DNA of 64,000 nucleotides. It comes from Clavelina lepadiformis. Lineage: Eukaryota > Chordata > Ascidiacea > Aplousobranchia > Clavelinidae. A model generated the notes under the pieces. The model was not told the DNA's origin and did no database searches. It saw only the letters and a list, made by a program, of their open reading frames with translations. The position numbers were made by a program, and so were the translations under genes. The stretch is taken from positions 19,592,860-19,656,859 of the forward strand of contig NC_135244.1 in assembly GCF_947623445.1 (NCBI RefSeq). The letters are read 5' to 3'. Positions within the stretch are counted from its first letter, which is position 1; every line of letters starts with the position of its first letter. Positions 41,901 through 53,405 of the stretch are shown one piece after another.

Positions 41901-42614
41901 GTTTACCATCACTGGCGAATATTGTATCCAGTGTTATCAGTCTACCGTGTAGTTCTTGGAATCAAGAAGGCTATACTTGCTTTGCATGCACTCGGGAACT
42001 CAGCCAAGTTAAACCACAAGTCAACCGCTTACATTTCTGCATTGTAGGCATTACTGTGAAGCCTATACAGTAGCCAGTAGGCTATACCTTCATCTCTGTA
42101 TTAAGCTCGTAAACTGCCGTTAACGCGTGTTTTCATCTGCCTGTAACTTAGGTTCTTGTAAACACGGTCTGTGAGGTTGTGACTACGTTAAAAAACAAAT
42201 ATTTTTGCATGCCCGATGAAGCTGTAACACTGCGATCATTCGATCAGATGATTCATAAATATGCTTTGCTTATGGGCTTGAAAGACTGTATTGTGGTGCT
42301 AAACTTATCTGCATAACTAGCTTTTAATTTGATAGACTCAAATCTAGTCTGCAACAAATATTTTTGTACTTGTAATTACTACTGTATGATGGTGAATATG
42401 TTCGCAGATGACGCATGCTGTGCGGCGCAAAAATGTAATCATATACGCTCGTAGTCACGAAAGGTACCAAATTCATCAGTAATTCATCAGCGGTCAATCA
42501 AACTACGACGTATAAAAGCAACGTTATGAGTCGCAAACTTGTGGTAATGAAGTGCAAACAAAGATCTTCATGCAACGAAAGATATCACCTACCTCGTCTA
42601 TAGACTTGATGTTT

Positions 42615-42864
42615 TATGGCTGTCACTATTTCAGCGGAAACAATCCTACGTTCAAAGCGATTTTTATGGTTTCTTGTTAAAATAATCTAAATATTATATA
42701 AGTTATAACGTAGTAACCTAAACCTAACCTAAATCTTCCGACAAATCTAAACCTAACTCCAATAAAACCTTAAATAGCTGAAATCAACTTTTTGCATATC
42801 CATTCTCCTAACCTTTAACCGCCTATCTTTAACAACAGGCTGCATACGATGAAATAGTCACTTT
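42615..42864. repeat. Inverted-repeat element of the CTATTTC family, copy B
   Basis: Starts GGCTGTCACTATTTCAGCGG and ends GAAATAGTCACTTTG. Interior GTAACCTAAACCTAACCTAAATC, AACTCCAATAAAACCT, CGCCTATCTTTAACAACAGG matches copies A and C in the same order. Confidence 0.6.
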
Positions 42865-44637
42865 GTTTTTTCATAGTTTTCAATTTACCATATCTGCCAA
42901 CTATATTTGTTTACCTTATTCCAGTTTACTAGTTTTCCGTTTACAGTTCGCTACAGTTGTTACTAGTTGTTCGTTTACGTTTACCAGATTACAGTTTACT
43001 GTACTATATTCCAGTTTGTTCGTTCTGCACAAACCGCGTCTGGCACGCCTTTCAGGAGTTACGAGGATATAAAACTAATTTTGGAAACCTGTTTGCGCAT
43101 CTTCTTCGCTTTTGGATCAAATGACAACTAAAAACCTCACTTTACTTTTCCGTACCCAATCCGGAAAAAAATAGAAACGGATCGAAATACGGTACAACAA
43201 TTGCACAAAACATTATTGACGGGATAAGATGGCTTAGCACGCGCAAGGATACAAATTTAAGCATGTATAGACTGTAAACATTTAGTTATATTGAAACTTC
43301 TTCAATTTTCAACAATCTTTTCCAACCGCTATGTGACAAGCTATACCAGTAGCACGCGCTACTGTAATTAATACACAATTTTATGCCATTGAGGAACTTA
43401 ACTTGACAGAGTGACAGAATGTTTCGCGGCTATAGTAAACATGATGGATTAATTATTAACAGAAATCTCATTATAAAACTTACGTATAGCATAACATACG
43501 TACCGGTTGCATTATTATGTTAATAATTATTAATTATTATCGAAGCACGACATTCTCATACGCAGTAATGCGTAATCAGTTAAAAAATTATGTCATCATT
43601 GTGTAATCAAATGTTGCAACCTTTTATTGCTTTAGTTGGTATTGAGTTACACTTGCAGTTCACGGTTACTTGGTCATGGCTTGACTTGTTCTGGCTATAT
43701 TCAATGAGTCTCCTATCTATCGGTCGTGAAATCTTTCGCAGCCAGAATTCTGATATCATTGAACTTACATTCAACTCAACAAAGATTGTACAAATAAATG
43801 TTCATTTTATTGACATCGTAATATACTTTATTCCAATTCCATTAAAGACTAGAATAACACCACGAGATACAGACTTGAGTACTAGGCTGATGAAAGTTAG
43901 ATGAAGTTAGACTGGAAGGGTTGATACAAGTGATCGTTTGTACTTGTATCATGAAAATCGAGCACATCATTGCATGAGACAGGAAATTGTATAGGTCTGC
44001 AGTTTATTATTCTCGGCTCGTTTAGAAAAGCTTGAGCCATCTGATTATAGCACAAACACAATTTCTCAGATTACTGATTTCAAAAATGCTGATTTATTTT
44101 ATCGATATGCACGTGTCTATAACTTTACGTCATAAATGCATTGACGCCGTACCGAAAGAGCTTTGGAGACCAAATCGTTACATGGTTTCGTCATATAACT
44201 TGGTTATTTCTGCAAAACTCAATTTTCTTACCGGTTTCTGCTGAAACTCATTCTATGTTTGCTTTTAAATTTGATGTCAAATGGCGAAATAGCGCAGATT
44301 AACCGAAACTTAATTAACAAACCGAAACTGGTACGCAATAATTTTGTAGTCAAACTTACTAGAAGAGTAAAAAACAGAAAAACGTAAGAAATGATTTTCA
44401 TGCAAGCGATGAAGTAATAATTACACAATACTATAGTGTTATGATTATTTCATCATAAAGATTTGTGTCCCACTATTGAACAGTGCGATAGAAATTTTAA
44501 AATAAAAGTTTAGAAACAGCGCCAAAACTTTTTTTCAAAATCTGTAGGTATTTATATAAGGAAATTCTCCTTAGGAAAATATCCATTTTAACTGCTACTT
44601 TTTTGTGTTTTCGACAGAAAAAGTTTTGCAGTATAAG

Positions 44638-44975
44638 CAGGGTTGCCATCAGTCTCAACTCAAAAATAAGGACGACTAGAAAATGAAAGACGAATACCAC
44701 CTTAAACAGTGCACAACCGGAGAAAGCAACCAGTGTTCCTAAAAAAAAAAAAAAGAACAAGACACTATCTGCATGTTCATAATTTTGGTATCTCTTTGGT
44801 ACAAAATGGTATCGTAAAGGTGACAAAATGCCCAAAATACGAACCTCCGCCCTAAAAATAAGGACGAATGTGAAAATAAGGACATTTCTTAGAAAAAAGG
44901 ACAAACATATTTTCTAAGACACGGACCTTTAAAATAAGGACAAATCTTAGAAATAAGGACGGTATGGCAACCCTG
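44638..44975. mobile_element. 338-bp MITE with perfect 8-bp target duplication
   Basis: Ends CAGGGTTGCCATC and ATGGCAACCCTG are inverted repeats. AGTATAAG flanks both sides (44630-44637 and 44976-44983). It is the same family as 25268-25576 but in the opposite orientation. The interior repeats AATAAGGAC several times near the right end. No transposase sequence is seen. Confidence 0.75.
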
Positions 44976-45273
44976 AGTATAAGGTTGAGACTCTTTGTTT
45001 TAACATTTATAATACTTTTAACTTATAACATTGTATTCGTTTAAGCCTGGGGTTCTTAACCTCTTGTGACTCACACTGACTCCGAATGTCAATACTATGA
45101 CTCCTGTTGTTCTGAATCCATAAAGATTTTAAGTTAATTACTCATTTCATGACCAAGTTCAAGGAGTTGGGACCCTTGAAGACCACCTATGGAAGATTCA
45201 AACAACTTTTCCCTCGTTTATCTCTCGAGATATAAATTTAAATGTTTCCACAAACGATTAGTTTCCCAATACC

Positions 45274-45513
45274 AAGTGACTATTTCACCGTAAGTAGGTC
45301 AAGCAGTCCGTTGTTAAAGATAGGCGGTTAGGTTAGGAGAATGGGTCGCAAAAAGTCGATTTAAGCTATTTAGGGTTTGATGGAAGGTAGACTTAGATTA
45401 GAAGGTAAGATTTAGGTTAGGTTTAGCTTACTATGTTATAACATTTAAGTTAGCAAGAAACACTGAAAAATAGCTTTCAACGCACGATTTTTCCGTGAAA
45501 TAGTGACAACCTT
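45274..45513. repeat. Inverted-repeat element of the CTATTTC family, copy C (reversed)
   Basis: Reads AAGTGACTATTTCACCG at the left and GTGAAATAGTGACAACCTT at the right. On the reverse strand the interior gives AACCTAACCTAAATCTTACC and CCTAACCGCCTATCTTTAACAAC, matching copies A and B. Confidence 0.6.
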
Positions 45514-46132
45514 ACTTTCATAAAAACTCTGAGACACTTGGATCTTAGGTTCTATAGTTTGAAATTTAGAGTTACCCATTTCAATTTTCAGATCAATACC
45601 CCAAGTCACAGTGAAAATGGTTTGTAACATTCCTATCATAAAACTGGTGGCTTTCAAACCTGTATTTATTACTGAAGTTGTAGAGAGTAGGATATAAGCT
45701 ATAGCTATATACCATCCTTTTGGCATGCAAAAAACGGCTGTATTTCCGTTGATGCAGACTTCATATAGGCTATAGCCGTATACCAGCTACGTATACGTAT
45801 ACGTCAGCTAAGCTGACTGACATAAACTAAGTATGTAGGCCAAATACACAAAAGAACGGCGTTCCTATAAAAAGGCATGTGTCACATAATATACTCCGTC
45901 AAAAAGCATTTGTACATGAATTTAAATGCATTAAAGATGTACCGTAATACGCAGTATATACAATAGCGTATATGCCTGACTGACCTAGAACCAAACTCCT
46001 TCTCAAAATACACAGTTTATAAAGCAATTGTAGGTTTTAGCTCTGATTAACGAGAAAGTCTGAGGCAACATATACTGTGAAAAAAGTTTTATCAGCTGTT
46101 TCTTGAGCTCGACGCGAAATGTTGGCTAAAGC

Positions 46133-49100
46133 CTATGGCTTCTGTTTACGACGGTGTCTAGATCTGGACTCTACCAACGACGCCTCAAAAACAAAATTTA
46201 CTGAAACAGGATTTGCAACCGTTTCATCCTCACGGACTTCCAGTGGAGTGAGCAGAGTAAAATCTTCCCGAACACTCTACAGAATAAAAACATGGGAAGT
46301 TTAAAACCAATACTTTGAACAGATTTAGCTTATATAAAGCCTGCCGCAAACAGATTGAAAAATATGCCTATGAGAAGAATTATTAATTTTATGGAAATCA
46401 TAAAACCTTACCTCCAACTCTGAAGAAATTGTCACATTTCTCACGGACGGAAGAAACGTTTCATGACTGACGGTTATGACGTAATTGCCAGGAATTAAAA
46501 GTCGCCAATACTCGCCATGTGGTGCTAAATATTACAGCTTGTAGATAATATCCATTGCACACGAAATAAAAGTCGATTTTGCAAGTACGTTAATCACTTA
46601 CTTGTTGTTATGTCATGGTCAATTCCACTGACTTTTACAACAGCTTTCTCGACAGGTTTTCCTTGGCTATCTGTAACCATCCCTTTTACTCCAATCAACG
46701 CCTTTAAATGCACAAAGAACGGTGGTAAAGTTAATTTACAACGGTACTGCACACTGCAGTACAAAGATTCAAAGATCTTCAAAGTTTTCACGAAATAGGC
46801 TCCTACCTGCTCCGTGAAGGTGATGAGGCTTTCTTTGTTGTTCTCCCATTCCTGCCCCAACTTGGATTCAGGAGGAAATTTTTGGCATCCAAGCTCAATC
46901 GTTATTTCAAAGCAATTTGTATGAAGGTAGTTGAAATCTTGCATCCCTGTAAAACCCATAAGTAGCACTGCAAAAAGTGCAACCGTACTGCTTGACGCGA
47001 CATCTAACGGTACTTCTTACCTCCACGAACTGTATACCAAGCGGCGCCATTTGTTATTCCTTCATCGTCACCGAACCTGCTGCCACAAGTGTTAAGAGAG
47101 GGGTCAGCCATAATGCCATGATTCTAGAAACAAATATCTTATAACCAGCATATATTCTATATTTTGTTATTCGACAAATACATCAGAATAAAATAAGTTA
47201 TACAATTCGTCAATTCGATAAAGTGTTCAAAAGAAAATCTTAAAGTTTAAAAAACTTACAGCAGCATAGGTAGTAGCTAAACGACGAAAAACTGCGTCAT
47301 CTGGACAGGCTGCGTACTTCGGCTCTAATTTTCGAGCATAGTGTTTTGGAGAAAAGCGTTTGACGTCATACGGGTAATTTGCAACAAGGTCGCCTCCGTG
47401 AAGTTGGGCAGAGAGTACAAAGGGATAGCGAGTTATCCAATTTATCATAACGTGAACCTCAGGTAAACGAGCCTTGAACGAAAAACATTGCCCGCTGAGT
47501 ATAGGGAGGTTACATTAAAATTCAGACGCACATTTTTGAGGTAATATGTATTCTGTAATACAAAAACCATTTTCAGGGCAGCAAAGCATAAACAAAAAGT
47601 AAACAATAGATAAACTGAAATGTTCGAAAGAAAAAACAATCCTCACAACTGTATGCCGTCGCCAATAAGATCTTGGTATCTTCAGATGGTTATTGGGGCC
47701 TCCATGTTTCTCATATCGATAAACAAGGCTAGTTAAATCAGGAAAGTTTCGATTTAGATCGTAACCTTTAGCTGTGTATCTTCCAGTCAACCAATCCCGG
47801 GCGTTTGGAGCCTGATAAAACATATTAGAAACGTAACAAACTTTTCAGAATTTGCGTTTGTATGAGACTTTCTTTATTGACATCTTTATATACAGTATCT
47901 GACAGTTACTTCGGGTTATTTGTATTATGTGTATAATTCTATATGCAACACCCCGTTTAACTTTGCAAATTTGAACCACTGCAAATATATAACAAAAGTA
48001 TATGGTCGAAAAAAAATAAAGTTTGACAAGCATAAAATTGTTTCGTATTTTTTGCTTTGATATCAAGTTGCGCACCTGCAGAGATGCTTTGTGATACCCG
48101 TCTGGATTCATGCCAGGCATTATGTGGATTCGGATGTTTTTGATCATTGTCTGTATCCTCTTGTTACCGTTCAACCATTCTTGGCAGAGATATTGAGCGA
48201 AATGTATCAACATTTCTCTCCCCAAAACCTCAAAAATAAGAGCAATTGTATAACAACTTCCTAATTACGTTAAATTACAAGATAGAAAACATAATGATGA
48301 AGAAAGAACAACTTGTGTGAATGCCATACTTCATTTCCATGAATTCCTCCAATCAACTTCACCTCTGGTTCAAGGATTTCGTGTATTCCGGGATTGTCTG
48401 ATATTTCTAGGACAAGGAAAGGTCGTTTTTCGACCGATTTCCCGATCTTATATATTCTCGTGATATCTGGGCATGCGCGGGTCAGTTTGTTAAAAATCTA
48501 AGTGCAAAGATTTATCGTCTATGATAAGAAACTGAGAGCTATTTTTTGATAATAAAAATAATAGAAATAGAAAGACTGAAGCTTATTAAACTGATGTTTA
48601 CAAAGGGAATATTTGCGCAATAACAGACTGCAACGGTTACAGGCTGCATATTGTTAGGACCATCAAATCTCTAAACAAACCTTTTGCATTGCTGGCAAAC
48701 TGTGGTGGCGGTGGTGAATTGAATGTCGCCGTTTTGGTTTTCGTCTTTTCATCCTCCAACTTATTTTGCTCCAACTCGAACGAGAAACGGAGACTAAAAA
48801 AGACAAATTTTTAACAATTTCAAACTTTTTACTTGTTATTTGCACAGTAGAATGAAAAAATTTAACAATAATTCATCCATCGTAGAATTAGATAATATTC
48901 ATAGAAATATTCTCACTCAAGACTTCTCTTGGTCCGCGGCAGACATTTCTAACGTCACAGTCGATAAGCGATTGACAGGCGAGGTAATCGGGCCAGTCCA
49001 AGCCGATCGCCTTGAGCACATCAAGGCATCTACACACAAAGGAACGATTGCAAAGTTACAAGGAGCTGATCGTTAAACCAAACTTCAAAGCATCAGCCTA

Positions 49101-50967
49101 ATCCTGTATACCTGCCCCTGACTTCGACGCACACGCTCTGACAGGGGGGAATCCCTCCCATGCGAAGACGATCAAAGTTAAAACATTTCGGGGCGAGAAC
49201 GGAGCAAGCGAATTGATAAATCTGTGAGCAAACACTCAACACTTAATCGGTTTGGTAAACGTTTGGTGTTGCCGTTTGAGAGCATCATCTATGTAATTAT
49301 GCTAACGAAGCAAGAAAAATCTCTCCATCAGTACCTGAATTTCACAACGTTGTATTTCTTCAAAGCTAAGTCCCGTAACATTTGAAACCCAAGAGGTTTG
49401 TTTGTCGTCAGAAAAGGCATTAGTAACGTTGTTAAGAAATCTTTTAAAAATAAGTAAAAAATTCAGTCTCAGTAAACAAAGAAAGAAAACAAAAAGTTCC
49501 TTTGGTGTGTCCATGTCAGAGCATCCCAAGAAATGCAGTTAATTTGTCTTGGACGATTAGAGTTGCCTTACTGTTCTCACCTATACGCAGAGCTGTTGAT
49601 TATCTCCAATTGACTTTGATGACCTAGGCCGTTAGGCAAATTGATCCATCCCTTGTCTAAATCTCTGCAACGTGGAAGGGTCAAAAATTCACATTCTCCT
49701 AAAAATAAAATCCATAAACTCGTGAGTTTGCATTCTAATCGGGCCCGCGCAATAATTAAGCTTCACTTTAGAACATTTCTTGATTCAACTTAAGTAACAC
49801 GTAGAGAGTAATATGTTTTGAATTAAAAAAGAAATTAAGTTGATCAGCCATGAATAAAAAATAACAAAACAGAAGTATTATCAATCTGAACAGATTTCAC
49901 CAATTTATGCCATTTGAGACACCAATATAGACTACAGCTATAGCAAGTGATATTTACGACTGAAACTCGCTATGAGACGAAAAATGAACGCAGCGCGACC
50001 GATCAAACAATGATAAAGTCAGTCTCAAGGAAATCACGGTAAACCGCAATCACCCTGGTGAAACAGTTCGATGACTGTACGATTTTAGGGGCTTGTAAAC
50101 ATCTATTGATATTCCCACAATGGCTGAAGTTAGCGAGCCTTAATTGTTGAGAACAAAGAATTCTGTTTCAGACCGACAGGTTTTCATAACTTTCAGCTGG
50201 GCTAACTATCCTAAAGTAGTTGCGTTGTATCTTCAGCTCACGTGTAAAGTTGTTGGGAATATATTTTAAATTACCGCAACTACTTGAATTACTTATGTAG
50301 TTGAGTAATTCAATTAACTGAATATGAAATGCTGAGCCATGTTGAAACTCTGCAAGGCTTTGCTCTTTTCTGCATTTGCCCGTAGCAACGTTTCTTGCAT
50401 GATATAATTTCACTTTGTTTATAACTAATTGCTTGATTTGTTAACATTGGAAGAATTCCTAGCCTTTCGTCATAAGACGTAATGTAACATCGTCGTAACT
50501 ATAACCTCAGTTAACAAAATACTTCCTAACTATTCTTGCCAGTTTACCAACGCAATTCGAAGTTCATGAAATCTATATCTTTTACTCATAGTCGGTATTC
50601 AAAAGACTATTTACACAGCGTATTCTACCATGAATTGCAAATAAGCGCGCGTTCTCAGCAACAAGCGGCTCAGTATAGAAGTTCAAGGGAGCTTGTTCGT
50701 TCAGCTACTACACAGACCACACGTAATCCTCGAGTTGATTTTGCTGGAAATTGACTACACGATGTGCTTGTCCGGGAAATCCATACGCAAAATAAACTCC
50801 CATCTTTTGCCATTTTAGAAAAAAATATTTTTATTCTGCATGGACTTACTTTGATCAGTTAGATGGAGCTGTGGAACTTTCAGCTTGTGGTCCAACACTC
50901 CTGTATCGGAGCTACAAACAGCTACAATAAACAGATAGACTAAAATAGCGGTCTTTCTCCAAAACAT
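46133..50967 (-). CDS. CPZ: Carboxypeptidase Z: Frizzled domain plus metallocarboxypeptidase
   Basis: Fifteen exons (50850-50967, 49581-49698, 49335-49440, 49112-49221, 48917-49029, 48681-48793, 48330-48497, 48076-48228, 47647-47811, 47260-47472, 47021-47123, 46807-46946, 46602-46701, 46412-46524, 46133-46276) give 658 aa, near human CPZ (652). All phases close. The start gives a signal peptide ([15 protein letters not shown]). Residues about 40-190 form a Frizzled cysteine-rich domain with ten spaced Cys (for example [24 protein letters not shown]). The M14 domain has the zinc motif [18 protein letters not shown], zinc His in [15 protein letters not shown] and catalytic Glu in [11 protein letters not shown] transthyretin-like domain follows, then a basic tail [13 protein letters not shown] removes C-terminal basic residues, is extracellular and binds Wnt. 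One donor (47647) has alternatives. Confidence 0.92.
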
Positions 50968-51527
50968 TACGAACCGATCGGTGAACTCAGGTAAAATACT
51001 AAACTGCGGCCGAAGCTCTGTTATTCTTCGGTCTTGTGTGGGCAAGTGGTTTGCGTCAACCGTAACCAATGAAGCGTAAAATAGAGTAAAAACATTGGAC
51101 GCGCGACCGCCGTCAGCATGAGACCACGCTTTTTGTAAGATCTGGCAGGTGTCATCTTCAGATTTCAGACAAAGAACCTATAATACCAATAGTGCTACGT
51201 GACTAAAGCCGCTGTTTACGTATGCTTTGTTCTGGTTGTGAAAAACGGTTTCGTTTCTTTATGTTTTAATGAAATCTTTGAGGGTTTACTCTACCGGACT
51301 TGCACATGTTTGCGCGTGTTTTCTAAATTTCCGCTCGAAGCGTCTCAGACTAAAATTTAACCGATCACCAAATTTATTCAAGTTATCTGTGAGTTGTTAG
51401 TCTCAATTATACAAAAGAAAGTTATTGTAGCCATAAATGCAAAACCTTCGACAAGGTGCCACTTAGCCAAAGACATAACCTTTACATCTATAATAGAGTT
51501 TAGTAATGTTTCAGTATGCTTCTACAT

Positions 51528-51795
51528 CAGGGGTGGGCAACATACGGCCCGCGGGCCGGGTCCGGCCCGCGACGGGATTTTGAGCGGCCCGCAGACAGTT
51601 TCCGGTCTTACATGATAACGTGGCATGCGGCCACGATACACAATTAATGTATCGATTCAGGATACGATTCCACGATACACGATTAATGTCGGTCGGCCAC
51701 GATACACGATTAATGTATCGATTCAGGAATCCGGCCCGCCAAGTACTTCATTTTCTCATATCAGGCCCGCCGACCGAAGAAGTTGCCCGCCCCTG
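51528..51795. mobile_element. 268-bp hAT MITE with internal tandem repeats
   Basis: Ends CAGGGGTGGGCAAC and GTTGCCCGCCCCTG-like (right end AGTTGCCCGCCCCTG) form an inverted repeat. TTCTACAT flanks both ends (51520-51527 and 51796-51803), a perfect 8-bp duplication. The middle (about 51630-51728) repeats CACGATACACGATTAATG three times with a longer ATGTATCGATTCAGG unit twice. The ends are strikingly GC-rich against the local sequence. Confidence 0.8.
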
Positions 51796-52619
51796 TTCTA
51801 CATTATACCGTTACTGCACTTTTTGACACGATATTAACTGGGAAAACTTGTTACTGTGTTCGATATAAAGTATCGAACCCGTACTGCAGCTAAATTCTAC
51901 TAAATTGTCGGTGTCCTTGTCAACTTGAGCGATAACTGCTGTTTGGTTTCAAATCTACGATTCGTAAATAAAACGTGAAAATGTTTGTTACATTCATTGT
52001 TGTACGGTTTAAAGAGAAGCTCGAGAACGAATATGCCAAATAGTTGGTTTACTAGGTACCCTATTTTGCATGGACATTTCTTGGGAATGATACTTTTATA
52101 TTTTGAGAGGTTGAAGTCATATTGACATTATGATGATAATTTCGTAAATGGTCTTTTATGTCCGATTTCGAAAAATAACTTTAGCAAAATAAATTTATCG
52201 TAATAAGTTAGAATTCATGGAAATTATTTGGAAATCGTCGACACTAAATGTTTTGAATGATTTGCTACGTTCTGCTATTGACATAACTTGCAAAGTTAAA
52301 GCACATAGCCTAGGTCTTGCCTTGGGTAATTCCCTAATATACCACAACATTTGTCTGTTCACATTCAAGTCAGGATAGCAAGGCGCTGACTACTGATCCA
52401 TAAGCCTTCAAGTGTTGAGCAAATCCAGAAACAAGTTGACCTTAAATCAAAAAGTACTTGTGTAGGTAAGTCCACCAAGTTTAGTAGAAGTAAGTAAGCT
52501 AAACCTTTGAGTGGAAAACGATTTCACAGATAGGCGATTGTAATTGCAGTTGATGTTTATTTTCAGCATTCAAATTTTGCACAAGACAACACATGAACTA
52601 GTGAAGCATTCGTGTCCTT

Positions 52620-53015
52620 TGTAATTACCAGTACCGGACTAGGCTTGCATCAAGAGCAAACAGTGAGCTTTAGCTTAGCATCTACTTTCCTCGGCATAAA
52701 TACACCGTCTTTGAGTAAGGTTAGGTTTAATTCAAAGTAAGATATTTTTATGTGCTCTTATGTACGTTTTAACCACACCTGTTTCTTGTCGTCCACACGA
52801 GACGCTCTGTTCATTTTGATGCAAACACGGGTACACCCCTGTCATGATGCATATTGCGTTCATATTGTTCCTGCCAGCATCACGTATGTCGTAATTATGG
52901 CTAAATTAGCGTTTTATGTGACAGTTTCGGCAATAATTACTTAAGCTTAACCACTGAACTAAAGATTTAAAAAAAAATTATTTTTTTCGGTACACTTGCC
53001 CCCTCAGCGCTCACT
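52620..53015. repeat. 400-bp dispersed repeat, copy 3 (diverged)
   Basis: Starts AATTACCAGTACCGGACTAGGCT, matching the start of copy 1 (GGTTACCGGTACCGGACTAGGCT). Further matches: AAATACACCG, CACACGAGACGCTCTGTTCA against CACACGAAACATTCTATTCA, GTCGTAATTATGGCTAAATTAG, and CTTGCCCCCTCAGCGCTCACTTTAAA against the end of copy 2 (CTTGCCCCTCACTTTAAA). Confidence 0.5.
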
Positions 53016-53270
53016 TTAAACATAACTAAGATAAAAGTATTTTGGTTTGTACTGTATAAAACAACATCGCTGCCTACCATTTCTAAGCAATGACATGTTG
53101 AAATGAGCTTTCTCCTTTTATTTTAGGCTTTCAATAGAATTTGCTAAATACCCTATTGTATATAGTACAGTGCAGGTGGTGTAAATTGCAGTTTAGCCCA
53201 CATGCCACAGTGTAACTCTGAATAACACAAAAGTGTGACGGAATGGTGACGACCAACTAACACGTGACTA

Positions 53271-53405
53271 CTAAAATATGAGCGTTTTCGTGTTCTGGAC
53301 TCTAAAGATGAAAATGTTTGCTGTTTGAGTTCTCAGGACGGTTTCTTTGTTCTCTTTATCTTGATGGGACTCATTATCCTGGCGTGAAGTCAGATGAGCT
53401 GCCAT
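53271..53405 (-). other. Small exon-like open frame, unrecognised
   Basis: An acceptor TTTTTATGTAG precedes AAG ATG, then a polar frame MAAHLTSRQDNESHQDK runs 44 codons to TAG. The composition (Gln, Asn, Glu, Lys) looks coding. No upstream exon, family or poly(A) signal was identified, so chance is quite possible. Confidence 0.2.

Larger units (their letters stand above)
38930..46132. other. 7.2-kb stretch without a supported gene
   Basis: It separates the 5' end of the SLC49A3-like gene from the 3' end of carboxypeptidase Z. Repeats found: CTATTTC-family copies at 42615-42864 and 45274-45513, and a hAT-type MITE at 44638-44975. A 36-nt exon-like segment at 39448-39483 (minus) starts with ATG after a good acceptor and ends at a GT donor, but joins nothing in frame. 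Confidence 0.45.
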
